Assembly (NCBI GenBank): GCA_030447525.1
Contig: JAUJOR010000007.1
Location: 1-64,000, forward strand
DNA from: Chloroflexota bacterium
GTDB taxonomy: Bacteria > Chloroflexota > UBA11872 > UBA12225
Direction: 5' to 3'
Length of the DNA stretch: 64,000 nt
Part shown: piece by piece, positions 35,138 to 44,227 of the stretch
Numbering within the stretch: the stretch's first letter is position 1
Layout: each line of letters starts with the position of its first letter
Program-made: the position numbers and the translations under genes
Notes under the pieces: model-generated
Told to the model about the DNA's origin: nothing
Seen by the model: only the letters and a program-made list of their open reading frames with translations
Database searches by the model: none

Positions 35138-35476
35138 CAAGTCCTGCCTCCTGACATCCCTCGCAGGCCGCCTTGTTCCTCGACCATGCCCCGGGCGATG
35201 TCGAGCGTACGGGCCGGGCATTGCGCACCTGATCGTCCACGGGATACCGCTCCGCTCCGACTCCATGATCTTCACGCCGTTACGGATCTCAGCGGCGAGC
35301 CCCGGACGCACGGTCTGCAGGAGCCGTTCGAGCAACGCCGGGTCCGCCGTGCCAAAGGCATAGGCCAGGTCCATGATGTGCACGCGGGCCCCAAGCTGAC
35401 GCAGCACCTCGTCGTCTACCCTGGCCAGGTCTTCGAACTGCTCTAAGCGGCGGGCTGAATCGCGCGATCGCGTCAC
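35137..35476 (-). pseudogene. Stand-alone FliG C-domain-like protein, frameshifted
   Basis: About 113 residues resembling the middle/C-terminal domain of the flagellar switch protein FliG: QFEDLARVDDEVLRQL, then DLAYAFGTADPALLERLL, RPGLAAEIRNGVKIMESE, PVDDQVRNAR and LDIARGMVEEQGG. The first 80 residues read from the GTG at 35476, which has AGGAG 9 nt upstream. Two indels near 35240 and 35215 move the remainder through two other frames, ending at a TGA that overlaps the next gene's ATG. No flagellar genes are present, so this is more likely a repurposed FliG-like fold. Similarity is by eye and moderate. Confidence 0.55.
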
Positions 35477-35694
35477 GGTACCATCTCCTGGGGAGGGTAC
35501 CATGCCGGAGGCTGCGGGCCGCCCCAGGGGGCGCCGGCCTTCCCTCTCGTAGCGGGTCAAACCGCACACAAATGATGCTCGCAGCAGATCAGGTCAGCGC
35601 CAGTCAACTGCAACGTGACCCACTAGATGCTTCCACCGAGTTGTTGCGAGCAGATCCGGCTTCCCGATCTGGGTCGGACCTGCAGGTACCCCAA

Positions 35695-37391
35695 GGGGCC
35701 TGTTGCCAAAGTCGGGTATGGTGGTCAGGAGGAGCACGGTGCGGGGTACGCGGCGCCCCGTGCACGCGACGGGAACGGCGCTGGGCCGGGACGAGGCTCG
35801 AACCGGGGACAGGCCCGCTTGAGAAGGGGGAGGGGCCCAACGCCGCACCCCCCATGGCCGGGCTGGGGGCGCGCCGTTGGGCCAGCTTCTTGACGTCGTA
35901 CGCGATGGCGGCGCCCAGCGCCTGGATCAGCACCTTGTCTCGCCCCCGACACTGCGCCCGCCGCAGCCCGTGACGGTCCTTCAGTTCGGCGTTGGCCGTC
36001 TCGACCCAGTACGCGCGGCGGCGCCGGCTGCGCTTGGCGGGTGGCGTGCGGAGATAGGCGACGACTCGGTCGCGCAGTCCCCCATCGTCCGGGCGCACGA
36101 GGGTGCGGGCGCCGCCGAGCGCAGCACTGCGCCTTGACCGGGCACGCCCCGCAGACCTTCGGCCGCCCGCGGTAGATCAGGCCACCGGCCGCCCCGGCAG
36201 TGCGCGAGGAGCCCTGGCGGGTGAGGAGCCGCCCGGTGGGACACCGATAGCGATTAGCGATCGGCGGCGAACTCGTACACGAAGCGGTCGGCAGAGTAGT
36301 CACCCCGGTCGCTCATGGTGCTGTGGGGCGGGATGCTCGCCCGGATGCCCTGCTGCTCCAGCGCCACGTAGTTGGCGTAGGTCCCGTACTTGGTATCCGC
36401 CACCACTTCGGCCACCGTACGCCCGGTCGTGCCTCGATGCTCCTTGAGCAGCCGGTCCAGCAGGTGCTCGTCGGCAACCTCGCCCGGAGTCACGTCCAGC
36501 GCGGTGATGAGACGCGCCCGCCCGCCGTCCACGCCGACGTGCGCCTTGTAATAGAAGGCGTAGGGGGACCTCGCGCTTGACCAGCCCCGCGTCGGGATCG
36601 GTGCGACTGGTCACCAAGGCGTTCACCGGCCCCTGGTCCCCGTTGGGCACGTCCTCCGGACCGGCCACGTGCAGCGACGGGCGCGCGCGCGCCCGCCGTG
36701 AGGCCACCGGCCGAGTCCGGCGCCGGCTGCTCCCCCTCGCCGGGAGGGGCCGCTGGCGGCGTGGGATCGGAGACGGGATTCTCCTGCCACACCGTCGCGA
36801 CGTACCCGGCCGCGCTCGGCAGCCCGAGTGAGCAGCGCCCGCGCGCCGGCCGACCCAAGACTGGCATTGGCCTTGACCAGCGTGCTGTCCACGTAGAGGA
36901 CGTCGCCCCGCACCAGGCCGGCCCGCTCGCACTGCCGCACCACCTCGGTGAAAGCCGCCTGGTACACGGGCAGGCCGAAGCGCGCCCGCGCCTTGGACAG
37001 CATCGAGTGGTCCGGCGGCGTCTCGTCGAGGTCGTACCCCAAGAACCAGCGGAAGGCCAGGTGCAGGCGCGCCTCCTCGGCCAGCCCGCCGCTCCGACGT
37101 GATGCCGTAGAGGTACCCGAGCAGCATCAGCTTGAACAGCACCACCGGATCGACCCCCGGCCGGCCGGTGTGGCTGTAGAACCGCGCCGTCAGCCGCCGC
37201 ACAAAGCTGAGGTCGAGCGCGCCCGATGCGCCGCAGCAAGTGGTCGCTCGGGACCTGCGCTTCTAGCGAGAACTCGTAGAAGCGCTTCGGCGTGAATTCC
37301 TTACGGCCCAACATCGTGCCCCACCTCGAACAGGGAGCCACCATCCTACTCAGACCTCGGCCGGTCCGGCCAGAGTTTGGCAACAGGCCCC
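35695..37391. mobile_element. IS1182-like insertion sequence with perfect 16-bp terminal inverted repeats
   Basis: The ends are GGGGCCTGTTGCCAAA (35695-35710) and its exact complement (37376-37391), giving a 1697-bp element. It encodes a transposase on the minus strand, broken by several frameshifts. No target duplication is apparent: flanks are CCAA on the left and AAGG on the right. The right end is 10 bp from the stop of the NUDIX gene, so the insertion spared that gene. Confidence 0.88.
35725..37314 (-). pseudogene. IS1182-family transposase, multiply frameshifted
   Basis: Starts at ATG 37314 with MLGRKEFTPKRFYEFSLE, followed in other frames by RRLTARFYSHTGRPGVDPVV and LMLLGYLYGITSER (the DUF772-type N-terminal domain), LGYDLDETPPDHSMLSKARA, the catalytic-core segment VLYVDSTLVKANASL, TALDVTPGEVADEHLLDRLL, VADTKYGTYANYVALEQQGI, a cysteine-rich stretch (VCGACPVKAQC) and the C-terminal NAELKDRHGLRRAQCRGRDK. 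At least six frame changes are needed, so it cannot be active as written. Confidence 0.85.
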
Positions 37392-37401
37392 AAGGAAGCA
37401 C

Positions 37402-37986
37402 TTAGCGCAAGACCCCCAGCCGCGCTGCCACGTGGATCACCGCCCCAGCGGCGACGGCAGCCGCTCCCAGGTGCTGGGTCTTGGCCCGGGCCAGCGCGTC
37501 CCCCTGTACGGCGTCGCGAATCACCTCGCGGTACCAGGGGAACAGGGCCCAGGGGAGCGCGGACACGGGAAAGTAGCCGATGGCCACCGCCTCGTGGCTT
37601 CGCCGCAGTTGTCCGCCCAGGGGAGAGCAGCGGTACACTGGGGAGCGGTGGGGGCGGAACCCGGTGCGGAGGTACCAGCCCACGAGCCGATCGAGGCTCA
37701 CCTCCAGGCCGGTTTCCTCGCGCACCTCGCGCGTCAGGGCCGTTGCCGGGTCTTCCCCCGGGTCGATGTAGCCTCCAGGGAGCTCCCAGGCGCGGGGGCT
37801 GGTGCGCTTGACCAGCAGCACTTCCGGGACCAGGGGCGTCTGGCGGAAGATGACCGCCTGCGGGATCACCGGCCCGCCGTCCGTCTCGTACGCCGGTAGG
37901 TCCGGGAGCAACGTCTTGAGCAGCCGCATGAGGGGGCGGAACGCCGGCGGGCCTGTAGCGGCGGGTCTCTTCGCCGGGGACATCAT
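37402..37986 (-). CDS. NUDIX hydrolase
   Basis: Hydrolyses nucleoside diphosphates linked to another moiety; the substrate is not predictable. The NUDIX box is complete: GGYIDPGEDPATALTREVRE followed by ETGLEV, matching G-x5-E-x7-REVREETGL. VIFRQTPLVPEVLLVKRTSP precedes it and YLRTGFRPHRSPVYRCSPLGG follows. The C-terminal 60 residues include a hydrophobic helix (LGAAAVAAGAVIHVAARLG) that might anchor it to the membrane. ATG at 37986 (of an ATGATG pair) is chosen. It is same-strand and 70 nt downstream of the SDR gene. Confidence 0.9.
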   Translation of the reverse strand: MMSPAKRPAATGPPAFRPLMRLLKTLLPDLPAYETDGGPVIPQAVIFRQTPLVPEVLLVKRTSPRAWELPGGYIDPGEDPATALTREVREETGLEVSLDRLVGWYLRTGFRPHRSPVYRCSPLGGQLRRSHEAVAIGYFPVSALPWALFPWYREVIRDAVQGDALARAKTQHLGAAAVAAGAVIHVAARLGVLR

Positions 37987-38058
37987 GTGGCCGTCATCGA
38001 TGTCCCCTGAAGGGGCCGTCCCCTCCACCGCGGCGCAGCACCCCGCACCCGGCGCTTC

Positions 38059-38829
38059 CTAAAGGCACATCTTGGCGATGAGCCCGCCGTCCACCAGGAT
38101 TGTCTCGCCGGTGATATAGCCGGCCTCGGCGCTGGCCAGGAACACCGCCAGGGGCGCAACGTCCCGTGGAAAGCCGACACGACCCAGGGGGATGCGCTGA
38201 CCCATCTGCTCCCGGTCGTAGCCGGGCATGGTCTTGAAGTACCGCTCCACCTCGATCGCGCCGGGGGCGATGGCGTTCACCGTGATCTGGTGCTCCGCCA
38301 GCTCAATGGCCAGGCCTTTGGTGAACATGTTGATGCCCCCTTTGGTCGCCTCATAGTGGGCGTGACCTTTCCCGGCCGAGAACCCATGTACGGAGCTGAG
38401 ATTGATGATCCGCCCTCCCTGGCCCTGCCGAACCATATGCCGCGCGGCTTGCTGCGAGCAGAGGAACATCCCGTGCAGATTGATCCCGAACGTCTTGTGC
38501 CAGGTCTCTTCCTCCAGCTCCAGGAATGGCTTGGGCAAGGTCACGCCGGCGTTGTTCACCATGATGTCGATGCGCCCGAGCTCCTCCACCGTGGCGTCTA
38601 CCAGCCCGCGGGCGAAAGGGGCCTGGGAGACGTCGGCATTGCGCAGCAGGACGCGCCGGCCCATCCCCTCTATCTGTCGCGCCGTCTCCTGTGCCCCACT
38701 CTCGCTGCCGAAGTAGCTCACGGCGACGTCGGCGCCGGCCTCGGCCAGGGCCAGGGCAATGCCGACGCCGATCCCGGTGCCGGCGCCGGTGACACAGGCC
38801 ACCTTCCCGGCCAGCTTCTGTTCAGCCAT
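38059..38829 (-). CDS. Short-chain dehydrogenase/reductase (classical SDR)
   Basis: NAD(P)-dependent oxidoreductase related to 3-oxoacyl-ACP reductase and glucose 1-dehydrogenase (256 aa). The cofactor loop TGAGTGIG is at residues 14-21, NNAG near 92, and the catalytic residues are S145/S146, Y159 and K163 in SSVHG...HYEATKGG. The C-terminal GETILVDGG motif is standard. It is divergent from the 3-hydroxyacyl-CoA dehydrogenase gene, with about 100 bp shared upstream sequence, which hints at related metabolism of hydroxy- or acyl-CoA compounds. Substrate unknown. Confidence 0.92.
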   Translation of the reverse strand: MAEQKLAGKVACVTGAGTGIGVGIALALAEAGADVAVSYFGSESGAQETARQIEGMGRRVLLRNADVSQAPFARGLVDATVEELGRIDIMVNNAGVTLPKPFLELEEETWHKTFGINLHGMFLCSQQAARHMVRQGQGGRIINLSSVHGFSAGKGHAHYEATKGGINMFTKGLAIELAEHQITVNAIAPGAIEVERYFKTMPGYDREQMGQRIPLGRVGFPRDVAPLAVFLASAEAGYITGETILVDGGLIAKMCL

Positions 38830-38932
38830 CGTCCTCCCCTCCAGAGCTACCCCGGCCCGCTACGATCTTCCCACAGGCACGTCCCCAGGACAGTTGGAGT
38901 GTACCCTCAGGGCAGCAACGGGAGGGCGGAGC

Positions 38933-39922
38933 GTGAACGGAGATCGGCCGGCCGGGGCAGCGGGGGCGCTGCCGCAGAAGGTGGCGGTGATCGGCGCCGG
39001 GCTGATGGGTACGGGCATCGCCGTCGTCCTAGCCGGCGGCCTGCAGGAGGTGGCCCTGATGTCCCGCCACCAGGAGACACTTGATCGCTCGCGGCAGCGA
39101 GCGGAACGCTATCTCCAGGGCCTGCAGCGCCACGGGCTGCTCCAGGAGGATGCCGCCACCGTTCTGGGGCGGATGCGATTTACCACCTCTCTGGAGGACG
39201 CCGCCGCGGGGGCGGGGTTTGTGGAGGAATCGATCACCGAGGACGCCGCCGCCAAGCGAGCGGTGTACGTCCGGCTGGACGCCTTGGTCCCCCCGCCAGT
39301 GGTGCTGAGCAGCAACACCTCCGCCTTGCCGGTGGCGGAGTTCGCCCGTGGCGTGCGTCATCCGGAGCGGGTGCTGATCTCTCACTTCATCCAGCCGGCG
39401 CACGTCGTGCCCGTGCTGGAGGTGGTACGCGGCGCGGCCACCTCGCAGGACGCCGTCGACCGCACCGTGTCCCTGTGGCGGGCGCTGGGCCGGCTGCCCC
39501 TCTTGATGCAGCGGGACGAGCCGGGGTTTCTGATCAATCGCCTGCAGCACGCCCTGGTGCGCGAGGCCGTGCGCCTGCTGGCGGAAGGCCTGGCCACGGC
39601 GGAAGATATCGACGCCGCCGTACAGTACGGGCTGGCACCGCGCTTCATCACCGCCGGACCGCTCAAGCAACGAGACGTCAACGGCCTGGCGATGCACGTC
39701 CGGGTGGCCACCCGACTGTGGCCGGAGCTGGACACGCCTGACGGGGCCGCGGTGGCCCTGGCCTACTTGCAGGGGCTAGTGGACTCGGGCGCCCTGGGCC
39801 TGGAAAACGGCCGAGGCTTCTACCAGTGGGCGGGGTGCGACCCCGAGGACGTGCGCCAGCGACTTGACGATCAGCTCCTGGAGCTGACCCGGGCCGCCCT
39901 GAGCTTGCGGGGCTCCGTCTAG
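38933..39922 (+). CDS. 3-hydroxyacyl-CoA dehydrogenase family protein
   Basis: NAD-dependent dehydrogenase of the 3-hydroxyacyl-CoA/3-hydroxybutyryl-CoA/lambda-crystallin group. Rossmann motif VAVIGAGLMGTGIAVVLA begins at residue 17. VEESITEDAAAKRAVY, the catalytic His region SHFIQPAHVVPVLEVV and GFLINRLQHALVREA follow, then the C-terminal domain FITAGPLKQRDVNGL. GTG at 38933 has a GGAGGG ribosome-binding site about 7 nt before it and starts just ahead of the fold; the longer open frame upstream covers the promoter and the divergent SDR gene. About 329 aa. Confidence 0.9.
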   Translation: MNGDRPAGAAGALPQKVAVIGAGLMGTGIAVVLAGGLQEVALMSRHQETLDRSRQRAERYLQGLQRHGLLQEDAATVLGRMRFTTSLEDAAAGAGFVEESITEDAAAKRAVYVRLDALVPPPVVLSSNTSALPVAEFARGVRHPERVLISHFIQPAHVVPVLEVVRGAATSQDAVDRTVSLWRALGRLPLLMQRDEPGFLINRLQHALVREAVRLLAEGLATAEDIDAAVQYGLAPRFITAGPLKQRDVNGLAMHVRVATRLWPELDTPDGAAVALAYLQGLVDSGALGLENGRGFYQWAGCDPEDVRQRLDDQLLELTRAALSLRGSV

Positions 39923-40013
39923 TCCACCTGGGCTGAAGTCTCTCGGTAAGTCTCCCAGCTTGGGATCTGCCGAAGGACTGCCGCGGAACTGGACTAGCCC
40001 CTGGCGTCGCGCG

Positions 40014-40187
40014 CTACTTGCCCATGGCCAGCCGGAACAGGACGTCCACGATAACGCCCCCGGCGCCCCCAAACAGCGCCACCAGGAGGATGCCGGCCAC
40101 CCACAGCCCCAGGTAGCGGGGACGGGAAGGATCGCCCCCTCCCGTGCGAACGGGTACCGGCGGGCCTTCGGTTGTGCTCTCTGCCAT
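40014..40187 (-). CDS. Small single-pass membrane protein (57 aa)
   Basis: Unrecognised. A polar N-terminus with a proline/glycine-rich segment is followed by one membrane helix (LWVAGILLVALFGGAGGVIV) and a short FRLAMGK tail. ATG at 40187 is the last in-frame start before the helix. It lies between the convergent dehydrogenase and the divergent TIM-barrel gene. The hydrophobic helix with a positive tail makes it plausible as a real small protein. Confidence 0.5.
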   Translation of the reverse strand: MAESTTEGPPVPVRTGGGDPSRPRYLGLWVAGILLVALFGGAGGVIVDVLFRLAMGK

Positions 40188-40463
40188 TGCCTTGCCCAAA
40201 GCGTAGCGCTCGCATGGGGCCGGCGTCCATGGGGAGATCACCTACTCCGCCCGGTGCCGCCCCCCTTTCCGGTCGCAGCGTGGATGCCCCTACGGCGCGC
40301 CGGGCCGCCGGCGGAGCCGGTCACGTCGTCTCCCGCCTTCCGCCGGCTATCATAGGGCCTGCTTCCGGTCTCATGGCCTGGTCTACCGGCGGGCCCTCGG
40401 GCCTGGCTCGTGGCCCGCCTGCGAGACTACCCGACGGGGAGACTGCCAAAGGAGAGCTGGCGG

Positions 40464-41234
40464 ATGAAACTCGGCCTCGTCACCTATCAGCTGGGCAAGG
40501 ACTGGGATGTCCCCACGCTAGTCGAAAAGTTGACCGCCCTGAAGTTTGAGGGGGTGGAGCTGCGCACCGGGCACGCCCATGGGGTGGAGGACAGCCTGGG
40601 CAAGGAGGGACGTGCCGACGTGCGGCGCCGCTTCGCCGACTCCCCGGTGGAGCTGGTCGGGCTGGGCTCCACCTTTGAGTACCACGCCCTCGACCCGGAG
40701 GTGGTGCGCCAGAACGTGGAGGGGACGAAGCGCTACTGCGAGCTGGCGCGGGACGTCGGGGCCGGCGGGGTCAAGGTACGCCCCAACGGCCACCAGGAAG
40801 GGGCAGGTGTTCCCCGCGAGCGCACCCTAGAGCAGATCGGCCATGCCCTGCGTGAGTGCGGCCAGGCCGCTGCCGATAACGGGGTGGAGATCCGCCTGGA
40901 GATGCACGGCAGCGTGGCCGACGCGGTGGATATGCGCCAGGTGATCGACGTCGCCGCCCACCCCCAGGTCTGGCTCTGCTGGAACTCCAACACCCGCTTC
41001 GACGTAGACGAGAACGGCTCGGTCAAGGCCGACTTCGAACGCGTTGCGGACAAGATCGGGCTGGTGCACCTGCACGACCTGACGGACGAGGCCTATCCCT
41101 GGCGCGAGCTCCTGGGCCTGCTCAAAGGGGCCGACTACCAGGGCTTTTGCCTGGCCGAGTGCGCCCCGGCCTCCAGCGACCCCGAGCGCGTGCTGGCCTA
41201 CTTCCGCACTCTCTACTACGCTTTTGGGGGCTAA
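40464..41234 (+). CDS. Sugar phosphate isomerase/epimerase (xylose isomerase-like TIM barrel)
   Basis: Member of the AP-endonuclease-2/xylose-isomerase-like TIM-barrel family (256 aa), which usually isomerises sugars or inositol derivatives using a divalent metal. KLGLVTYQLGKDWDVPTLVEKL starts strand 1, and the metal-binding acids are likely E in FEGVELRTGH, E in IRLEMHG, D/H in LVHLHDL and E in FCLAECAP. ATG at 40464 has AAAGGAG 10-15 nt upstream. Neighbours do not reveal the substrate. A candidate -10 (TATCAT at 40348) lies in the 276-bp upstream gap. Confidence 0.88.
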   Translation: MKLGLVTYQLGKDWDVPTLVEKLTALKFEGVELRTGHAHGVEDSLGKEGRADVRRRFADSPVELVGLGSTFEYHALDPEVVRQNVEGTKRYCELARDVGAGGVKVRPNGHQEGAGVPRERTLEQIGHALRECGQAAADNGVEIRLEMHGSVADAVDMRQVIDVAAHPQVWLCWNSNTRFDVDENGSVKADFERVADKIGLVHLHDLTDEAYPWRELLGLLKGADYQGFCLAECAPASSDPERVLAYFRTLYYAFGG

Positions 41235-41401
41235 AGGCTCTTTCAGGATCTCCGGCCCTATCACCGCCCGGGACGGACGCCGTCCCATGGCGCGAACGAC
41301 TTCCCGAAAGCGCCCCAAGTCTGCGCCGGCATATTTGCGCGGTGCCACCCTCGATGCGATAGGGGTTCACGCCAGAAGAACCTACCGAGGCATTACCTAG
41401 G

Positions 41402-41437
41402 CTGCCTGGGGGCGTGCCTGGGGGTGTGCCTGGGGGT
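41402..41437. repeat. 12-bp tandem repeat, three copies
   Basis: GTGCCTGGGGGT is repeated three times (the first copy differs at two positions) in the 286-bp gap between the TIM-barrel gene and the oligoendopeptidase. The rest of that gap shows no gene. Confidence 0.9.
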
Positions 41438-41520
41438 GTGACGCATTGCCCTACGGAGGGGGCCACCCGGAGGCCACACAGGGGCCACAGCACCGCAGCC
41501 GCCGGCGACGGGGCCGGCGT

Positions 41521-43344
41521 TCAGCCGCCTACCGCTGACCCGGCCAGCTCTTCAGCCCAGCGCACCAGCCGAGCCAGCTCGTCGAACCCTTTTTGCCAGA
41601 ACGTAGCGTCACGCAGGTCGACGCCGAAGGGGGCCAGCAGACGCTCAGGGGTGTCGCTCCCGCCGCTTTCGAGCAGGGTGACGAACGTAGGCACAAACGT
41701 GCGCCCCTGCTCCTGATACATGCGGAACAGGGCCAGGACGAGCAGCTCCCCAAACACGTAGGCATAGCAATAGAAGCGGCTGTGGATGAAGTGGGGGATA
41801 TAGCTCCACCCCCAGCGATAGCCATCGGTAACCTGCACCGCGTCGCCGTAGTACCGCTTGTTGGCCTCGATCCAGATGTCGCCGGCGCGCTCCGGCGTCA
41901 GGCGCGCCTCCTTCCGGGCGGCGAAAGCCCCCTGTTCGAAGCGCGTCAGGACGTTCTGTCGAAAGACGGTGGCAAAGGCGTCTTCGATCTTCCCACAGAC
42001 CAGGCCCAGGCGGGCTCGGGAGTCCGGCTCTCGCTTCACCAGCCGGTCGAAGACCATCATCTCCCCAAAGACGCTGGCCGTCTCCGCCAGGGGGAGCGTG
42101 GAGTGGTAGTTGAACAGGGTCTGCTTGCGGGCCAGCATGCCGTGCAGGCCGTGGCCAAGCTCGTGGGCCACGGTCATGGCGTCCCGTGAGGTGCCGTGGT
42201 AGCTGCACAGCACCCAAGGGTGCAGCTCCGGCGACGGGGAAGAACAATAGGCGCCGCCGCGCTTCCCCTGGCGGGGCTCGGCGTCGATCCAGCGCCGGTC
42301 GAAAAAGGCCTCGGCGATCTCCCGGAAGCGCGGATCGATGGCCCCATAGCTCTCCAGCACGATCTCTCGCCCCTCGGCGAAGGGCACCTTGCTGCTCGTC
42401 TCCAGCACGGGGGCGTACTGGTCGTAGAGCACCAGCTGATCGAGCTTGAGCAGGCGGGTCTTGAGCCGGAAGTAGTCCTGGGCCAGGCCATAGTTGGCCT
42501 CCACTACCTGCATCATCGCCTCCACCGCCTCCGGCTCCACCTCGTTGCTCAGGTGCCGACCGGACATGGGGCTGGGGAAGTGGCGCAGGCGGTCGGTGGT
42601 CAAGTGATCCTGGATCAGCGTGTCGTAGATCGAGGTCAGCACCTGCCCCTGGCTCGCCAGGACGCTGTAGAGGGAGTCATGCGCCCGCCGGCGCAGCTCC
42701 CGGTCGGGCTCGTGGGCCAGAGCCAGGACCTGGGACAGATTGAGGTCGCGCGTCTGACCCTCCTGCTCCACGGGAAACGCGAGCGCCGAGGTAATCTCCG
42801 TGTGCAGGCGGGCCCAGGCGCTGTTACCGGTGACATCCTTTTCGTTGACGATCTTTTCTTCCGCCTCGGTCAGCCGGTGCGGCCGGAAGCGTCGCTCCTG
42901 GCGCAAGTAGTGGGTGTAGGGGGTCAGTCGGGGATCGGCGATCAGGCGCTCGGCGACCTCGTCCGGGAGCTCCAGCCACTCCAGGTCGAAGAACAGGGTC
43001 AGGTTACGGAGCTCCGTCAAGCGCTGCTCCACCTTTTGTTGCAGATCACGCGCCATGACGTCACGCGTGTCGCCGTCGTAGAGCAGGTGGGCGTAGGCCC
43101 CTACCCGGCCGACCCGCTCATGCAGGCTCTCGTACGCCTGCAGGCCGGCGAGGAGGAGCGTGGCGTCCGGCCCGCCGGGGACGGCGATCGCGCCGCGATA
43201 GCGGGCGGCAAAGGCCTCCGCGTCGGCCTTGACGGCATCCAGCGTCTGCCACAGCCGTGGGTCATCCGGCCCGCCAAAGAGATCAGAAAGATCCCACGTC
43301 ACTCCCGTAGCTTGAGCCGGGGCCTCAATCATCGCCTCTCCCAT
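41521..43344 (-). CDS. pepF: Oligoendopeptidase F (M3 zinc metallopeptidase)
   Basis: Cytosolic zinc peptidase that degrades oligopeptides of about 7-17 residues. The zinc motif is HELGH with H394, E395 and H398, followed by the distal ligand in PLAETASVFGEM. VTWDLSDLF opens the family N-terminal domain, and KRGGAYCSSPSPELHPWVLCSY and IPHFIHSRFYCYAYVFGELL are conserved. From ATG 43344, which has AGGAT upstream, the protein is 607 aa, the normal length; the open frame extends further up but adds unconserved residues. Confidence 0.93.
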   Translation of the reverse strand: MGEAMIEAPAQATGVTWDLSDLFGGPDDPRLWQTLDAVKADAEAFAARYRGAIAVPGGPDATLLLAGLQAYESLHERVGRVGAYAHLLYDGDTRDVMARDLQQKVEQRLTELRNLTLFFDLEWLELPDEVAERLIADPRLTPYTHYLRQERRFRPHRLTEAEEKIVNEKDVTGNSAWARLHTEITSALAFPVEQEGQTRDLNLSQVLALAHEPDRELRRRAHDSLYSVLASQGQVLTSIYDTLIQDHLTTDRLRHFPSPMSGRHLSNEVEPEAVEAMMQVVEANYGLAQDYFRLKTRLLKLDQLVLYDQYAPVLETSSKVPFAEGREIVLESYGAIDPRFREIAEAFFDRRWIDAEPRQGKRGGAYCSSPSPELHPWVLCSYHGTSRDAMTVAHELGHGLHGMLARKQTLFNYHSTLPLAETASVFGEMMVFDRLVKREPDSRARLGLVCGKIEDAFATVFRQNVLTRFEQGAFAARKEARLTPERAGDIWIEANKRYYGDAVQVTDGYRWGWSYIPHFIHSRFYCYAYVFGELLVLALFRMYQEQGRTFVPTFVTLLESGGSDTPERLLAPFGVDLRDATFWQKGFDELARLVRWAEELAGSAVGG

Positions 43345-43565
43345 CCCGTCATCCTGCCCTTTCCAGCGTGAGAATACCAATGCTACGCTGCGCCTCATCC
43401 CCCGGCGGCTACCCTCTCTTGCGGGAGCCAGGGGGATCACGCCCGGGGCCGACGTGGGTGCAGGGTGCCCCTTCCAGCATCGCTCAGCTGGAGGAGCTCC
43501 AGAGGGGGATAGGGCCAGACGTCGGGAGCGCGAAGCGACCGGGTCACACCGCACGATTGAGGTAA

Positions 43566-43823
43566 GAAGAGGCCCTCACTCCAGAGGAGCGGAGGGAGAG
43601 GGAGCGCTACGGCGCCACCCCTCCCACCACCCTTGAAGCCATCAAGCTCGCGGCCCGCACCGGGGCCATCTTCATGGACCCGGTAAACACCGGCAAGGCC
43701 CTTTCCGGACTCGTGGGCGAGATACGTGCCGGCGCCCTAGACAAGGAGGATGTCGCCGTCTTCGTCCACACCGGGGGCCTCCCCATCATCTTCGCCTACC
43801 ACGTGCCCTTGAAGGAGTTGTAG
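43566..43823 (+). pseudogene. 3' fragment of an ACC deaminase/D-cysteine desulfhydrase family gene
   Basis: An open stretch without a start encodes about 85 residues ending at the TAG 43821-43823. EAIKLAARTGAIFMDPVNTG, KALSGLVGEIR and VAVFVHTGGLPIIFAY match the C-terminus of the PLP-dependent ACC-deaminase/D-cysteine desulfhydrase family. The catalytic lysine and most of the fold are missing, so this is a truncated remnant. It opens the accessory region. The break lies around 43560. Confidence 0.75.
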
Positions 43824-44227
43824 TCCCGCCCTTCCCTTGAGCTCCGGGCGATTAAGGGACTTCCTCCGAATGGCTCGCCGCAGGACGTCCGACGGCGGCC
43901 TGGTCGTGCCTCCGGGACGGACGTGACCCGCCGCGGGCCATCACGGCCTTACCGCCCTCGCCGTTGTCCCCACTGAGCGGGGGCGTCGTCTCCACCTGCT
44001 CGCTTCTTCCTCCACGCGCGTGGCCCCGCCGCCGAGCGCATCAGCAGCAGGGCCACGCCGCTCAAGGCAGCCGGCTGCGCCACGACAAGGGAGCGGGGGG
44101 AGTTGCCGGTCGGTCGCGCGTGCAGGGAGGGCCCCGTAGTGGCCACAGAGGATCGACCTCCCAGGCCCTCGGCTGCCGTGAGACTGGGGCCGGACGACGC
44201 ACGAGGACGAGGGGAGCGCGAGCGACG
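43824..44227. other. Gap with no supported gene
   Basis: GC-rich sequence between the desulfhydrase fragment and a possible membrane protein. Both strands have open frames of 60-210 codons, but their arginine/proline-rich translations look like shadows. No repeat, hairpin or promoter stands out. Confidence 0.5.

Noticed and set aside
35616..35626. TGACCCACTAG here and again at 50796-50806 as ends of a mobile element
   Set aside because: An 11-bp match with no shared flanks, inverted partner or transposase; could be chance.
41402..41437. Short tandem repeats as a CRISPR array
   Set aside because: 12-bp units without spacers; no cas genes in the window.
42196..43371. A 391-codon plus-strand frame opposite pepF
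   Set aside because: Antisense shadow; pepF on the other strand has full family motifs.
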